Shown here: one piece after another, positions 25,858 to 34,941 of the stretch
Layout of the letters: each line of letters starts with the position of its first letter
Position numbering within the stretch: the first letter of the stretch is position 1
NCBI GenBank assembly: GCA_036677145.1
Contig: JAKFFF010000010.1
Span: 32,904-96,903, forward strand
DNA: 64,000 nucleotides
Reading direction: 5' to 3'
Source: CADEED01 sp036677145
Lineage (GTDB): Bacteria > Pseudomonadota > Gammaproteobacteria > Steroidobacterales > Steroidobacteraceae
Notes under the pieces: model-generated
Told to the model about the DNA's origin: nothing
The model's database searches: none
The model's input: the letters and a program-made list of their open reading frames with translations, nothing else
Translations under genes and position numbers: made by a program

Positions 25858-26949
25858 ATGCCGACCCCCGCCCCGAGTGATTCGGCGCGCAGTGATGCGC
25901 GCAAGACTGTCCGTGTCGCGATGCAGGAGTACCTGCGGCGCGATTCCTTCATGCCCGTGCTGCGCCTGCTGATCGATCTCACGTTCCTCGCGGCGTGTAT
26001 CGCCGGGGCGTGTTACTTCGACGCATGGTGGGCGAAAGCCCTCATGGTCGTCCCGGGTTCCATCGCCATCGCGCGCCTGTTCGTGATCGGTCACGACGCC
26101 TGCCACGGTAGTTATACGAAGCACGACTGGCTCAACAAGGTAGTTGGCCGCATCGCCTTCCTGCCTTCGCTCACCCCGTTCTCGCTGTGGGACGTGGGCC
26201 ACAACGTGGCTCATCACGGTTTCACGAACCTCAAGGGCCGCGACCAGGTCTGGGTCCCGATGTCCGCCGAGGAGTGGCAGAACGCGTCGAAGGGCCGTCG
26301 CTTCCTCGAGCGCATCTATCGCTCCGGTTTCGGCCAGGGTCTCTACTACCTCATCGAAATGTGGTGGAAGAAGCTGATTCTCCCGACCAAGAAACACGTC
26401 GGCGTGCGCCGCGCGATTTTCTGGTGGGACAACCTGCTCGTGCTGGGAGTCGCGGCGATCTGGATCACGGCACTCGTGCTCTGGGCCGTCTACGACAACC
26501 ACTCGATCACCTGGACGCTGCTCGGCGGCTTCGTGCTCCCGTTCCTGGCGTTCAACTGCATCATGGGTTTCGTGATCTACGTGCAGCACACGCATCCGGA
26601 AGTCGCGTGGTTCGACAAACGTGACGAGTGGCAGAAGCGCTTAGGGTTCATCACCACCACAGTCAATGTCGTGGTGCCGAAGCGCATGGGCGAAATCCTG
26701 CACGACATCCTCGAACATGGCGCGCACCACGTGAATACGGGCGTGCCGCTGTACCGGCTGCGCGAAGCGCAGACGGCGCTGAAGAACGCGGTGCCGCAAC
26801 TCGCGCGTGTGTACGTGCTGACCTGGCAGCGTTACTGGGCGACGGTGCGTACCTGCAAGCTGTACGACTACGCGAACCATCGCTGGATGGACTTCAAGGG
26901 CCGTGTCACCGCGGCGCCGGTGTTCCCCGACGCGGTTCCCGCGCGCTGA
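25858..26949 (+). CDS. Membrane fatty acid desaturase
   Basis: A 363-residue di-iron integral-membrane desaturase that inserts a cis double bond into an acyl chain. The three His boxes are present: HDACH (79-83), HNVAHH (115-120) and HDILEHGAHH (282-291). Hydrophobic segments lie around 37-75 and 205-245. The gene follows the aldo-keto reductase by 28 nt and is closed by a strong terminator shared with the convergent LysR gene. No link to aromatic metabolism is apparent beyond membrane adaptation; a hydroxylase of the same fold cannot be excluded. Confidence 0.88.
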   Translation: MPTPAPSDSARSDARKTVRVAMQEYLRRDSFMPVLRLLIDLTFLAACIAGACYFDAWWAKALMVVPGSIAIARLFVIGHDACHGSYTKHDWLNKVVGRIAFLPSLTPFSLWDVGHNVAHHGFTNLKGRDQVWVPMSAEEWQNASKGRRFLERIYRSGFGQGLYYLIEMWWKKLILPTKKHVGVRRAIFWWDNLLVLGVAAIWITALVLWAVYDNHSITWTLLGGFVLPFLAFNCIMGFVIYVQHTHPEVAWFDKRDEWQKRLGFITTTVNVVVPKRMGEILHDILEHGAHHVNTGVPLYRLREAQTALKNAVPQLARVYVLTWQRYWATVRTCKLYDYANHRWMDFKGRVTAAPVFPDAVPAR

Positions 26950-26973
26950 CACGCGAACGCGGCATGGATGATG

Positions 26974-27005
26974 AAACGGCGCGGTTTACCGCGCCGTTTG
27001 CTTTT
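26974..27005. terminator. Terminator between desaturase and convergent LysR gene
   Basis: AAACGGCGCGG (26974-26984), a TTTA loop and CCGCGCCGTTT (26989-26999) form an 11-bp stem followed by GCTTTT. The flanking A and T residues let it work on either strand. Confidence 0.85.
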
Positions 27006-27025
27006 CCGGGGTCTGGAAAACCCGG

Positions 27026-27949
27026 CTAACTTTCTTGCGCGAGTTTCGCGATGAGTTCGCGCAGCCAGGTGTGCGCGGGATCGGTCTCGTGCCGCTTGTG
27101 CCACAGCAGCACTTCCTGCGTGCTGGGCACATCGAAGGGCAGCGGCAGGATCCGGATCGGCAGCGCCTTCTCATAAAGTTGCGCGACACGCGCGGGCATC
27201 GTCGCGGCCAGCGTCGACCCCACCAGCGCGAGCGGCAGTTGCAACAGGCTCGGCAGGGTCATGTGCACCTTGAGCTCGATGTTGAGCAGATTGCGCACGA
27301 GTTGATCGGCGCTGCCGGTGTAACCACCCGGTCGGCCGAACAGATGTTGCAGCGCGATGTACTGCTCGAGCGTCAGCGTTTCGCCAACCACCGGATGATC
27401 CTGGCTGACCACGCAAACCCATTTCACGGGGCGCAACGGCGTCGCGCGGATGTTTTCCGGATAGGCGCGCAGATCGAATAGTTGGAGATTCTCGAGACAC
27501 AGGCACAGGTCCGCCTCGCCGTATTCGAGCCGCGAAAGCGCGGTCGGCGAGATCATCTCGATGTGCAGGTCGAGCTCGGGCGCCTCACGCGCCAGCGTGC
27601 GCAGCAGCGCGGGCAATACGCCCGGCACGGCTTCCTCGGACATGATCACGGTGAATTCGCGGCGTGCGGTGCGCGGATCGAAGGTCGGTTGCGTGCCGAG
27701 CATCACCTGGATACGCAGCAGCGCTTCGCGCACGGGTTCGACCAGCGAAACGCCGCGCTGCGTGAGTTCCATTTCCCGGCCAACGCGTACCAGCAACGGA
27801 TCGTTGAAGTATTCGCGCAGTTTGTGGAGGGCGGCGCTCATTGCGGGTTGTGAGACGAAGACGCGCTCGGCCGCGCGTGTGACGTTTCGCTCGCGCAGCA
27901 GTGCGTCGAGTGCGATCAGCAGATTGAGATCGAAGCGGTTGAGTTGCAT
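27026..27949 (-). CDS. LysR family transcriptional regulator
   Basis: A 307-residue LysR regulator of the NodD/LinR-like branch. The N-terminal helix-turn-helix spans about residues 6-65 (FDLNLLIALDALLRERNVTR, then AAERVFVSQPAMSAALHKLR), and the effector-binding domain follows from about 90. It is divergent from a TonB receptor across 193 bp, so that receptor and the SDR after it are its likely targets, with an aromatic compound as probable inducer. I could not pick out a convincing T-N11-A site by eye. Confidence 0.92.
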   Translation of the reverse strand: MQLNRFDLNLLIALDALLRERNVTRAAERVFVSQPAMSAALHKLREYFNDPLLVRVGREMELTQRGVSLVEPVREALLRIQVMLGTQPTFDPRTARREFTVIMSEEAVPGVLPALLRTLAREAPELDLHIEMISPTALSRLEYGEADLCLCLENLQLFDLRAYPENIRATPLRPVKWVCVVSQDHPVVGETLTLEQYIALQHLFGRPGGYTGSADQLVRNLLNIELKVHMTLPSLLQLPLALVGSTLAATMPARVAQLYEKALPIRILPLPFDVPSTQEVLLWHKRHETDPAHTWLRELIAKLAQES

Positions 27950-28142
27950 GCGCCGCGATCATAGCGGAGGTAGTGGATGGACTACGGGATTTCCCGCCGA
28001 GTTGAGGGCGTATTCCGCGTTGGTGGAGTCCCGCAGGGTGCATTGCGTTGTGATGAAGCTACGAGGGGAACTGTGGTCGCGCCACCAGGCGAGCCCGCGC
28101 GCTCCCAGGGGATGCCATACAAATCGGCCACGGGAGTTCGCA

Positions 28143-30695
28143 ATGAACGATCCACGACAGAAGCCAATTGTTCACGCCCGCCTCAGTTTGACTCTCGCCG
28201 GCGCGATGAGCGTGTTCGCCGGCCCGACCGTACTGGCGCAGACGCCGACGCAGTCAGGGAGCACGGGCCTCGATGAAATCATCGTCACCGCGCGTTTCCG
28301 CGAGGAAAGCCTGCAGGAGACTCCCATCGCGATCACGGCCATCACGGCCGATGAGCTGACTTCCCGCGGCATGCAGAACGCTTACGAAGTTGCCTACACC
28401 GTGCCGAACGCATCGCTCCGGCCGGTACAGGCGGCGTTCGGGGCCTCGATGAGCGCATATATCCGCGGCATCGGCCAGTACGACTTCCTGCCGGAGTTCG
28501 AGCCGGGCGTGGCTATCTACTTCGACGACGTCCTGCACCCGGTGACCTTTGCGTCGAGTATCGACCTCATGGACCTGGAGCGCGTCGAAGTGCTGCGCGG
28601 TCCACAAGGCACGTTGTTCGGGCGCGGTTCCATCGGCGGCGCCATCCGCTACATCAGCAAGGCGCCCCAGGGTGATGACACCGGGCAGATCTCGCTGACT
28701 TACGGCGACTTCAACCGCGTGGACGTACGGGCCAGCTATGACTTCAAGCTCTCGGACACTGTGTTTGCGCGCGTGGCTGGTGTGTCGAAGAAACGTGATG
28801 GCTACCAGACTGTCTACGATTTCGCCTGCAAGTTTCCGCAGCTCGCCGGTTATGGGGACGGTATCGGCGCGACCGGGGCCGTGACACCCAACAGCCCTGA
28901 GGACAACAGCTTCGCCATCCCGCGCCGGACTCAGAATCGCGAAGCAAACTGCAAGGTCGGCACACAGGGCGGACAGAGCGTGACGGGCGCGCGCGCCGCG
29001 CTGCGCTTCGCGCCGAGCGACAAGTTCGATTTGACGGTCACCGGCGAGTACATCAACGACAACTCCGAGGCGCGCGCCGACACGCTGGTGCACATCGGCC
29101 GCCCACCCGGCAGCGCCAGCCTGCCGATTCCATTCAATTTCTGGAGCAATGCACAACAGGCCCGCACCGGCGTGCCGTTCGACAACCGCTTCGTGCCCGA
29201 TGACATCTACACGAGTTATGCGACCTACCAGGATCCGGTGACCGGCTTCACCGTCAGTCCCAAGACTTCGTTCGAACAGAAGGCATTGAGCGCCAAGGCG
29301 GACATTCAGATCACCGACAACCTGCTGCTCGAGTTGATCGGTTCGTACGCCGAGTTCGACGGCAAGTTCGGCACCGACTCCGATCAGTCACCGTTCAGCG
29401 CGCAGCTCGTCGATGGCATCCAGGTGGTCGAGTCGAAGACGATGGAAGCGCGCCTCTCCGGTGGTATCGGCGAGAGTATCGACTGGACAGCGGGCGCGTT
29501 CTGGTACCAGGGCGACTTCATCAATTCACAGCAGGTCTCCATTCCGGCATTCGTGCCGAATGCGCTGCTGGTCAATGGCCACAACACGACGAGTTCGGAA
29601 AATCTCTCGGGTTTCCTGCACGGCGTATTCCGCCTTGGCGACCGGTTCTCGTTGAACGCGGGTCTGCGCTACTCGACCGATCAGAAGGACGAGGAGTTCG
29701 ACAACTCGATCGTGATCACCGCCCTCGACACCGATGAGAGTCGCCTCGACTGGAAGCTGGGCGCCGACTTCAAGATCAACGACGGCATGATGGTGTATGC
29801 CTCGGCCGCGACCAGCTATCGCCCGCAGGCGTTCAATCCGCGCCCGTTCCAGGAGCCGCAATTCGTGGGCGTCGACGGCGAGGAGGCGACCTCGTTCGAG
29901 GTCGGGCTGAAGAGTGACTTCGCCGACAACCGCGTGCGCGTGAATCTCGCCGCGTTCTACGTCGACTACAACCAGCGCATCCTGCCGGTGGGTGGCACCG
30001 AGTGCTTGTGGGACAGCGTTGCAAACGAATACGCCAACATCGTTCCGGCCGGGACGGCGGGCGCCGTCCAGGACTCGCTGGGACAGTGGTGCATCGATCC
30101 CAATGGTCCGGTGCCGCCGGGAGCCACGACGTCGCGCACGTTCTACCAGAACATTCCCGCGACGATTCAGGGCGCGGAGCTGGAAGTGAGTTTCGCGCCC
30201 ATCGAGGGTATGACGATCAGCGCTCAGTACGGCTTTACGGACTTCTCGGGTGACGAGTGGGACAACCCGGGCTTGCTGGGCAACCCGAACGTCACGGAGA
30301 TCCTGAGCGACAACCCGATCTATGTTCCGGAGAACAACTGGAGCTTTTCGTTCGCGCACGAGTTCCATATCGGCGATGGCGGCAGCCTGATTCCGCGCGT
30401 CGACTATTTCGGTCAAAGCGAGATCTGCACGGGCATCCGCACCAACGTCTCGATCATGCAGATCGACACCACGGAAGAGCAGGCCTGCTCGCAGGGTTAT
30501 GAGCTGCTCAATGCGCGTCTCGAATGGGCAAGCCCGGAAAATGTCTGGAGGGTCGCCATCGGAGCCACCAACCTCACCGACGAGGAGTATTTCCTCAACA
30601 AGTTTGACCTGACCGCGTTCGGTCAGCCGACTCTCGAGGGGCAGCCGGGAGCTCCGCGCGAGTGGTACGTGCAGTTCACGCGCAATTTCAACTGA
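28143..30695 (+). CDS. TonB-dependent outer-membrane receptor
   Basis: An 850-residue receptor. The signal peptide ends near VLAQT, followed by the TonB-box-like GLDEIIVTARFREESLQ, a plug (YIRGIGQYDF, GVAIYFDDVLHP, VLRGPQGTLFGRGSIGGAI) and a 22-strand-type barrel ending in WYVQFTRNFN with terminal-region aromatics. ATG 28143 has GGGAG at good spacing; the frame is open far upstream, but that part lies in the LysR promoter region. It shares the plug wording ETPIAITAITADEL with the receptor at 38 kb, so they are paralogues. Ligand unknown; LysR control suggests an aromatic. Confidence 0.92.
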   Translation: MNDPRQKPIVHARLSLTLAGAMSVFAGPTVLAQTPTQSGSTGLDEIIVTARFREESLQETPIAITAITADELTSRGMQNAYEVAYTVPNASLRPVQAAFGASMSAYIRGIGQYDFLPEFEPGVAIYFDDVLHPVTFASSIDLMDLERVEVLRGPQGTLFGRGSIGGAIRYISKAPQGDDTGQISLTYGDFNRVDVRASYDFKLSDTVFARVAGVSKKRDGYQTVYDFACKFPQLAGYGDGIGATGAVTPNSPEDNSFAIPRRTQNREANCKVGTQGGQSVTGARAALRFAPSDKFDLTVTGEYINDNSEARADTLVHIGRPPGSASLPIPFNFWSNAQQARTGVPFDNRFVPDDIYTSYATYQDPVTGFTVSPKTSFEQKALSAKADIQITDNLLLELIGSYAEFDGKFGTDSDQSPFSAQLVDGIQVVESKTMEARLSGGIGESIDWTAGAFWYQGDFINSQQVSIPAFVPNALLVNGHNTTSSENLSGFLHGVFRLGDRFSLNAGLRYSTDQKDEEFDNSIVITALDTDESRLDWKLGADFKINDGMMVYASAATSYRPQAFNPRPFQEPQFVGVDGEEATSFEVGLKSDFADNRVRVNLAAFYVDYNQRILPVGGTECLWDSVANEYANIVPAGTAGAVQDSLGQWCIDPNGPVPPGATTSRTFYQNIPATIQGAELEVSFAPIEGMTISAQYGFTDFSGDEWDNPGLLGNPNVTEILSDNPIYVPENNWSFSFAHEFHIGDGGSLIPRVDYFGQSEICTGIRTNVSIMQIDTTEEQACSQGYELLNARLEWASPENVWRVAIGATNLTDEEYFLNKFDLTAFGQPTLEGQPGAPREWYVQFTRNFN

Positions 30696-30768
30696 AGGCC
30701 TGGCACCGGGGTGACAATGAGGCGCGTCCGTGGCCGGGCGCGCCTCACTCATTTCGACGGGAGCAAGA

Positions 30769-31650
30769 ATGGAGCAGCTCGAGGACAAGGTGGCGTTCGT
30801 GACCGGCGGCGCCAGCGGCATCGGTCTGGGCATCGCGAAGGCGATGGTGTCCGCCGGCATGAAGGTCGTGATCGCCGACGTGCGCGACGATCACCTCGGG
30901 GATGCGAAGGCCTGGTTCCTCGCGCAGAAACTCAGCCGCCGCGTACGCACGATCAAACTGGACGTCACGAACAGGAAAGCCTATTCACGCGCCGCCGACA
31001 AGGCGGAGGCCGCCTTCGGCAAGATCCACGTGCTGGTCAACAATGCGGGCCTCGGGTTGTTAGGGACCATCGACAAGACGAAGTTCGACGACTGGGACTG
31101 GGGCCTGGACGTGATGATCGGCGGCGTGGTCAACGGCATCCTCACCATCCTGCCGCGCATCCGCGCGCACGGCGAGGGCGGCCACGTCGTCAATACCGCG
31201 TCGATGGCCGCGATGCTCCCGATTCCGAACTGCGCCATCTACATCACGGCGAAGTCGGCGCTGGTGGGACTGTCCGAGTGTCTCGCGGGCGAGCTCGCGC
31301 CAAGCAACATCGGCGTATCGGCGTTTTGTCCCGGACCCGTGCAGTCGAACATCCGCGAGCTCGGCAAGTTGCGGCCGGAGAAATACAAGAAAGACACGGG
31401 TCTCGAGGAGTTCGAGAAAAATCTCGCGCAGCGTCCCACCAGCGATCTGTGGATGGATGCGGTGGAATGCGGACAACGGGTCGTGCGTGGCATCCAGCGC
31501 AACGACCTGTACATCTTCACGCACCCGGAATTCAAGGCCGGCGTACGCGAGCGCTGCGAAAAGATCGTCGCGTCGTTCCCCGACGAGCCGATCAACCAGT
31601 CACGCGCCGACGCCATCAAGTTCCTGCTCTCGAACCCCATCTTCCGCTGA
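30769..31650 (+). CDS. Short-chain dehydrogenase/reductase
   Basis: A 293-residue classical SDR that oxidises an alcohol or reduces a ketone with NAD(P). Seen: TGGASGIG (12-19), acidic residue after beta-2 (ADVRD, favouring NAD), NNAG (91-94) and the catalytic Ser145, Tyr158 and Lys162 (YITAK). A C-terminal extension of about 60 residues is longer than minimal SDRs. It follows the TonB receptor by 73 nt. In length and general layout it resembles the C-alpha dehydrogenases of beta-aryl ether catabolism (LigD/LigL group). That is only a hypothesis; a general alcohol dehydrogenase is equally possible. Confidence 0.88.
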   Translation: MEQLEDKVAFVTGGASGIGLGIAKAMVSAGMKVVIADVRDDHLGDAKAWFLAQKLSRRVRTIKLDVTNRKAYSRAADKAEAAFGKIHVLVNNAGLGLLGTIDKTKFDDWDWGLDVMIGGVVNGILTILPRIRAHGEGGHVVNTASMAAMLPIPNCAIYITAKSALVGLSECLAGELAPSNIGVSAFCPGPVQSNIRELGKLRPEKYKKDTGLEEFEKNLAQRPTSDLWMDAVECGQRVVRGIQRNDLYIFTHPEFKAGVRERCEKIVASFPDEPINQSRADAIKFLLSNPIFR

Positions 31651-31726
31651 GCGGTCCCGGCGGCGAAAGGCGGGGAAAAGTTGCGACACTTGCGCCGCAA
31701 GTGCGCGCTGGCCAGTATTCCGCTCA

Positions 31727-33307
31727 ATGAATCGATTCATCGCGCAATACCGTGGACGCCTGCTGGGCGCTTTTCTGATCGCGACATTGACGGCCTGTGG
31801 GGGTGGGGGAGACGGGAACAACGCCCCGACGCCGCCACCCGTTCCACCGCCCGTTACGCCCGGACCTCCGGTGAGCGGACCGGCATGGTCCATGTTCAGC
31901 CGCGATCCTCAACATACGGCAGTGAGCGCCATCGCAACGCCGGCGCTCAATCGCATCATCTGGCAGATGTCGGTCGACGAGCAGCAGACACTGGCTGGCG
32001 GCCGGTTCCTGCTGGCGCACTACGGCTCGCCGGTCATCTCCTCGAACAACACGGTGCTGGTGCCCGTCAAGACGACGACCCAGGGCGCGTTCCGTATCGA
32101 AGCGCGCAGCGGTTCGAACGGCGGGTTGATGTGGAGCGCCGCGAGTGATTACGTCGTGCCGCCCCACAACTGGTTCCCCAGTTACAACCTGACCATCACC
32201 GCCAACGGCCGCCTCTACGCACCCGGCGCCGGCGGCAAGCTCCTTTATCGCGACAACGTGGATTCGGCCACCGGAACCGTGCAGACCGCGGTGTTCTACG
32301 GGGCGAACATTTACGCCGGCGCGCAGGCGGAACTGGATGCCAGAGTCATGGTCAGCACGCCGATCACCGTGGATGCGGCCGGCAACGCCTGGTTCGGATT
32401 CTTCGTCACGGCCGCCAATTCCGCGGGCCTGAGCAGCGGCGTCGCGCGCCTGTCCGCGACGGGCAGCGGCACGTGGCAGTCCGCCAGCGTGCTCGCCAGC
32501 GACATCACCATCGATCGAGTCGCGATGAACAGCGCGCCGGCGCTGTCGAACGATGGCGCGACACTGTACGTGGCGGTGAACAACGCGGCCGGGCGCGGTT
32601 ACCTGGTGGCGCTCGACAGCGCGACGCTCGCGCCGGTATCGCGGGTGCTGCTGCTCGATCCGAACACCGGCACACCGGCGCGCGTCTCCGCCGATGCCAC
32701 CTCGTCGCCCACCATCGGCCCCGACGGCGATGTGTACTTCGGCGTAATCGAAGCCAACCAGCCGTCGCACAACAACCGCGGTTGGCTGCTGCATTTCGAT
32801 GCCACGCTGTCGCAGACGAAGCTGCCGGGATCGTTCGGCTGGGACAACACGCCGACCCTCGTGCCGGCCTCGGCCGTGCCTTCATACGCCGGCACGTCGA
32901 CCTATCTACTCGCCACCAAGTACAACAACTACGGCGGTTCCGGCACCGGCAATGGCCAGAACCGCATGGCCGTGCTGGACCCGTTCAATCCGCAGGTCGA
33001 CCCGATCTCGGGCGCCCAGGTGATGGCGGAGGTCATGACCATCCTCGGCCCGACGCCGGATGCCACCTATGCCGGCGGCGTGCGCGAATGGTGCGTCAAC
33101 ACCGCCGCCTTCGATCCGGCCACGCGTTCGATGCTGGTCAACAACGAAGATGGCTACCTGTATCGCTGGGACCTTTCGACCAACCAGCTCTCGCAGCGCA
33201 TCCGTTTCAACAATGGTCTCGGCCAGTCGTACACGCCCACCGCGGTCGGCGCCGATGGGACGATCTACTCCATCAACGCCGGCGTGTTGTTCGCGGTGGG
33301 GAACTAG
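31727..33307 (+). CDS. Lipoprotein with PQQ-like beta-propeller repeats
   Basis: A 526-residue surface or periplasmic lipoprotein. The N-terminus has a type II signal with lipobox LTAC (Cys near residue 24), then a Gly- and Pro-rich linker, then a beta-propeller with repeated PQQ/WD40-like blades (GLMWSAASDYV, GYLVALDSATLAP, NNEDGYLYRWDLST). It lacks catalytic and PQQ ligands, so it is more likely a binding or scaffold protein than an enzyme. Its TAG stop is shared with the convergent amidohydrolase stop through a CTAG (33304-33307). Function unknown; a role beside the PQQ-dependent dehydrogenase 1.6 kb away is speculative. Confidence 0.8.
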   Translation: MNRFIAQYRGRLLGAFLIATLTACGGGGDGNNAPTPPPVPPPVTPGPPVSGPAWSMFSRDPQHTAVSAIATPALNRIIWQMSVDEQQTLAGGRFLLAHYGSPVISSNNTVLVPVKTTTQGAFRIEARSGSNGGLMWSAASDYVVPPHNWFPSYNLTITANGRLYAPGAGGKLLYRDNVDSATGTVQTAVFYGANIYAGAQAELDARVMVSTPITVDAAGNAWFGFFVTAANSAGLSSGVARLSATGSGTWQSASVLASDITIDRVAMNSAPALSNDGATLYVAVNNAAGRGYLVALDSATLAPVSRVLLLDPNTGTPARVSADATSSPTIGPDGDVYFGVIEANQPSHNNRGWLLHFDATLSQTKLPGSFGWDNTPTLVPASAVPSYAGTSTYLLATKYNNYGGSGTGNGQNRMAVLDPFNPQVDPISGAQVMAEVMTILGPTPDATYAGGVREWCVNTAAFDPATRSMLVNNEDGYLYRWDLSTNQLSQRIRFNNGLGQSYTPTAVGADGTIYSINAGVLFAVGN

Positions 33308-34791
33308 GACGCGACGTAGCCGTAACGCAGGTTGCTCGGCAACCCACCCATGGCGAGGTACTCGCCCCTGATCGCGTCGAAGTTGTCGGCGGACATTTTC
33401 TTCGCGGCGGCCGGATCGATCTTGTAGAGCTTCGAGGCATTGCCCGCGAAGATTTTGGTTTTCACCGGACCGTCGGCCGCGCCGAGCGGCCGGTAGCCGT
33501 ACTTCCTGCGCATGTCCTCGGGAATCTCGAGCCGGCGCATGGCTTCGATCTGCCATTGCGGCGATCCCCACCAGACCGAGTCCGTGCCCCAGATGACCTT
33601 GTCCTCGCCGAGTCCCTTGATGAGCGTGCCCAGCAGCGCGGCCGCGAGCTTCGGGTGCGTGACGCAGGTGTTCGCGAAGCAGGCGCCGAGCTCGCCGTAG
33701 ACATTGCTGACGCCGAACTTCGCGGGGATGTCCGCGAGATCGGAAACCCAGTCGAAGCGTCCGGTCTTCTCGAATTGCGCCAGCTCGCGGTCGGGCAATT
33801 CGAGGAACGGCCGCATCGCGGAGTGATAGATCACGAAGTTGATCTGCGGCCAGTCCTTCGCCGCCTTGCCGACGTCCCACACGGTTGCGTATTGCCACAT
33901 GTCCGCCCACGAGGTCATGTAGTCCGCGGGCATCAGGCCCTTGTGGATACATATGGTATCGATGCCGTTCGCGAGCATCGCCTCGTAGAGTGGATAGACG
34001 AGTTTTTCATCGTCCATGCGCCAGTTGGTTTTTTTCTTCGTCTGGTAGATGGGATCGCCGATGGTGTAGCCCTTGATGCTGTCGGGCTTGAGTTCGGTCA
34101 TCACGCGGGTGATTTCCTCGAACCAACCCGGCGTGCCCGGGGTCACGATGCCATGGCCGAGACAGCGGCGCGTGCCGGCAATCCGGTTGACCACATCGCG
34201 CGCGGAGGCGATCTGGTCGTTGGTGAGGAACAGGTACTCGTAATCATCGGTGGGCGTGCCCGAGATCATCGCGACCTTGGTGTCGCTGTCGATGAAGATC
34301 TCCTTCACGTAGTTCTGGAACTTGTAGCGAGTGAGTCCGTCGGCGCCCGGGATGTCCGGGTTCCAGTGTTTCATCGCGAACTCGGCCGAAAACTTCAGCA
34401 GCGGTTGTGCGTAGTCGTCACGCACGAAATGCGTCTGGCAATCGACGATGAACTGGTTGCGCAACGCCTGCGCACGCGCGTCCGCGACACCGGGGGTCGC
34501 CGCTTCGGCGCGGCTCGCGGTGAACACGGGACCGAATACTTCATTGAAGGCGAGAAATGCCGCCGACATGCCGGCGGCCGAGGAGAGGAATCCGCGGCGG
34601 TTCATGCCGTGTTTCGGCGCGAATTCGTCCGCCAGCGCCGTGATGCGCGCTTCGACGCGCGCCTGGTCCTCGCTCTGGGGCAGGGGCGTGAACTCGCCGT
34701 TGCTGACTACCTGGGTCGGAACCGGCGAGGCCGTGTCGTGTTGTTCCGCGGGTGTGAGGCCCGCGAGTTCGCGGTCACTGACGAAACGCAT
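33304..34791 (-). CDS. Tat-exported amidohydrolase (decarboxylase-like, amidohydrolase_2 family)
   Basis: A 495-residue member of the ACMSD/LigW-type amidohydrolase group, which contains metal-dependent decarboxylases and hydrolases. A twin-arginine motif (MNRRGFLSSAAGMSAAFLAF) occurs unusually far in, with Arg65-Arg66, after a 60-residue polar extension. The barrel starts around 110 (FIVDCQTHFVRDD) and shows ICIHKG, FVIYHS and WGTDSVWWGSPQ. ATG 34791 has GGAGGG 8 nt upstream; no Shine-Dalgarno precedes the Met next to the RR motif. It is divergent from the PQQ dehydrogenase. Aromatic carboxylate decarboxylation is a possible role. Confidence 0.8.
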   Translation of the reverse strand: MRFVSDRELAGLTPAEQHDTASPVPTQVVSNGEFTPLPQSEDQARVEARITALADEFAPKHGMNRRGFLSSAAGMSAAFLAFNEVFGPVFTASRAEAATPGVADARAQALRNQFIVDCQTHFVRDDYAQPLLKFSAEFAMKHWNPDIPGADGLTRYKFQNYVKEIFIDSDTKVAMISGTPTDDYEYLFLTNDQIASARDVVNRIAGTRRCLGHGIVTPGTPGWFEEITRVMTELKPDSIKGYTIGDPIYQTKKKTNWRMDDEKLVYPLYEAMLANGIDTICIHKGLMPADYMTSWADMWQYATVWDVGKAAKDWPQINFVIYHSAMRPFLELPDRELAQFEKTGRFDWVSDLADIPAKFGVSNVYGELGACFANTCVTHPKLAAALLGTLIKGLGEDKVIWGTDSVWWGSPQWQIEAMRRLEIPEDMRRKYGYRPLGAADGPVKTKIFAGNASKLYKIDPAAAKKMSADNFDAIRGEYLAMGGLPSNLRYGYVAS

Positions 34792-34941
34792 GGTCGATCC
34801 CTCCATGAGTCTTGTGATGCACGGAAACCTACCACTTCCCGCCCGGTTTCCTTGTCGTCGAACGGCGAGTCCTGCTTCCGTTTGAGTCGAGTGGGGAATC
34901 GTGCTGAAGTCGAAAGTGATTCGCCGCCCGGGGGATACGAG

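Noticed and set aside
33944..33960. Palindrome-like GATACATATGGTATC
   Set aside because: Imperfect, and lies within conserved coding sequence of the amidohydrolase.
32473..34941. Upstream in-frame extension of the PQQ dehydrogenase
   Set aside because: Translation is low-complexity Arg-rich and overlaps two real genes; the ribosome site and signal peptide put the start at 34942.
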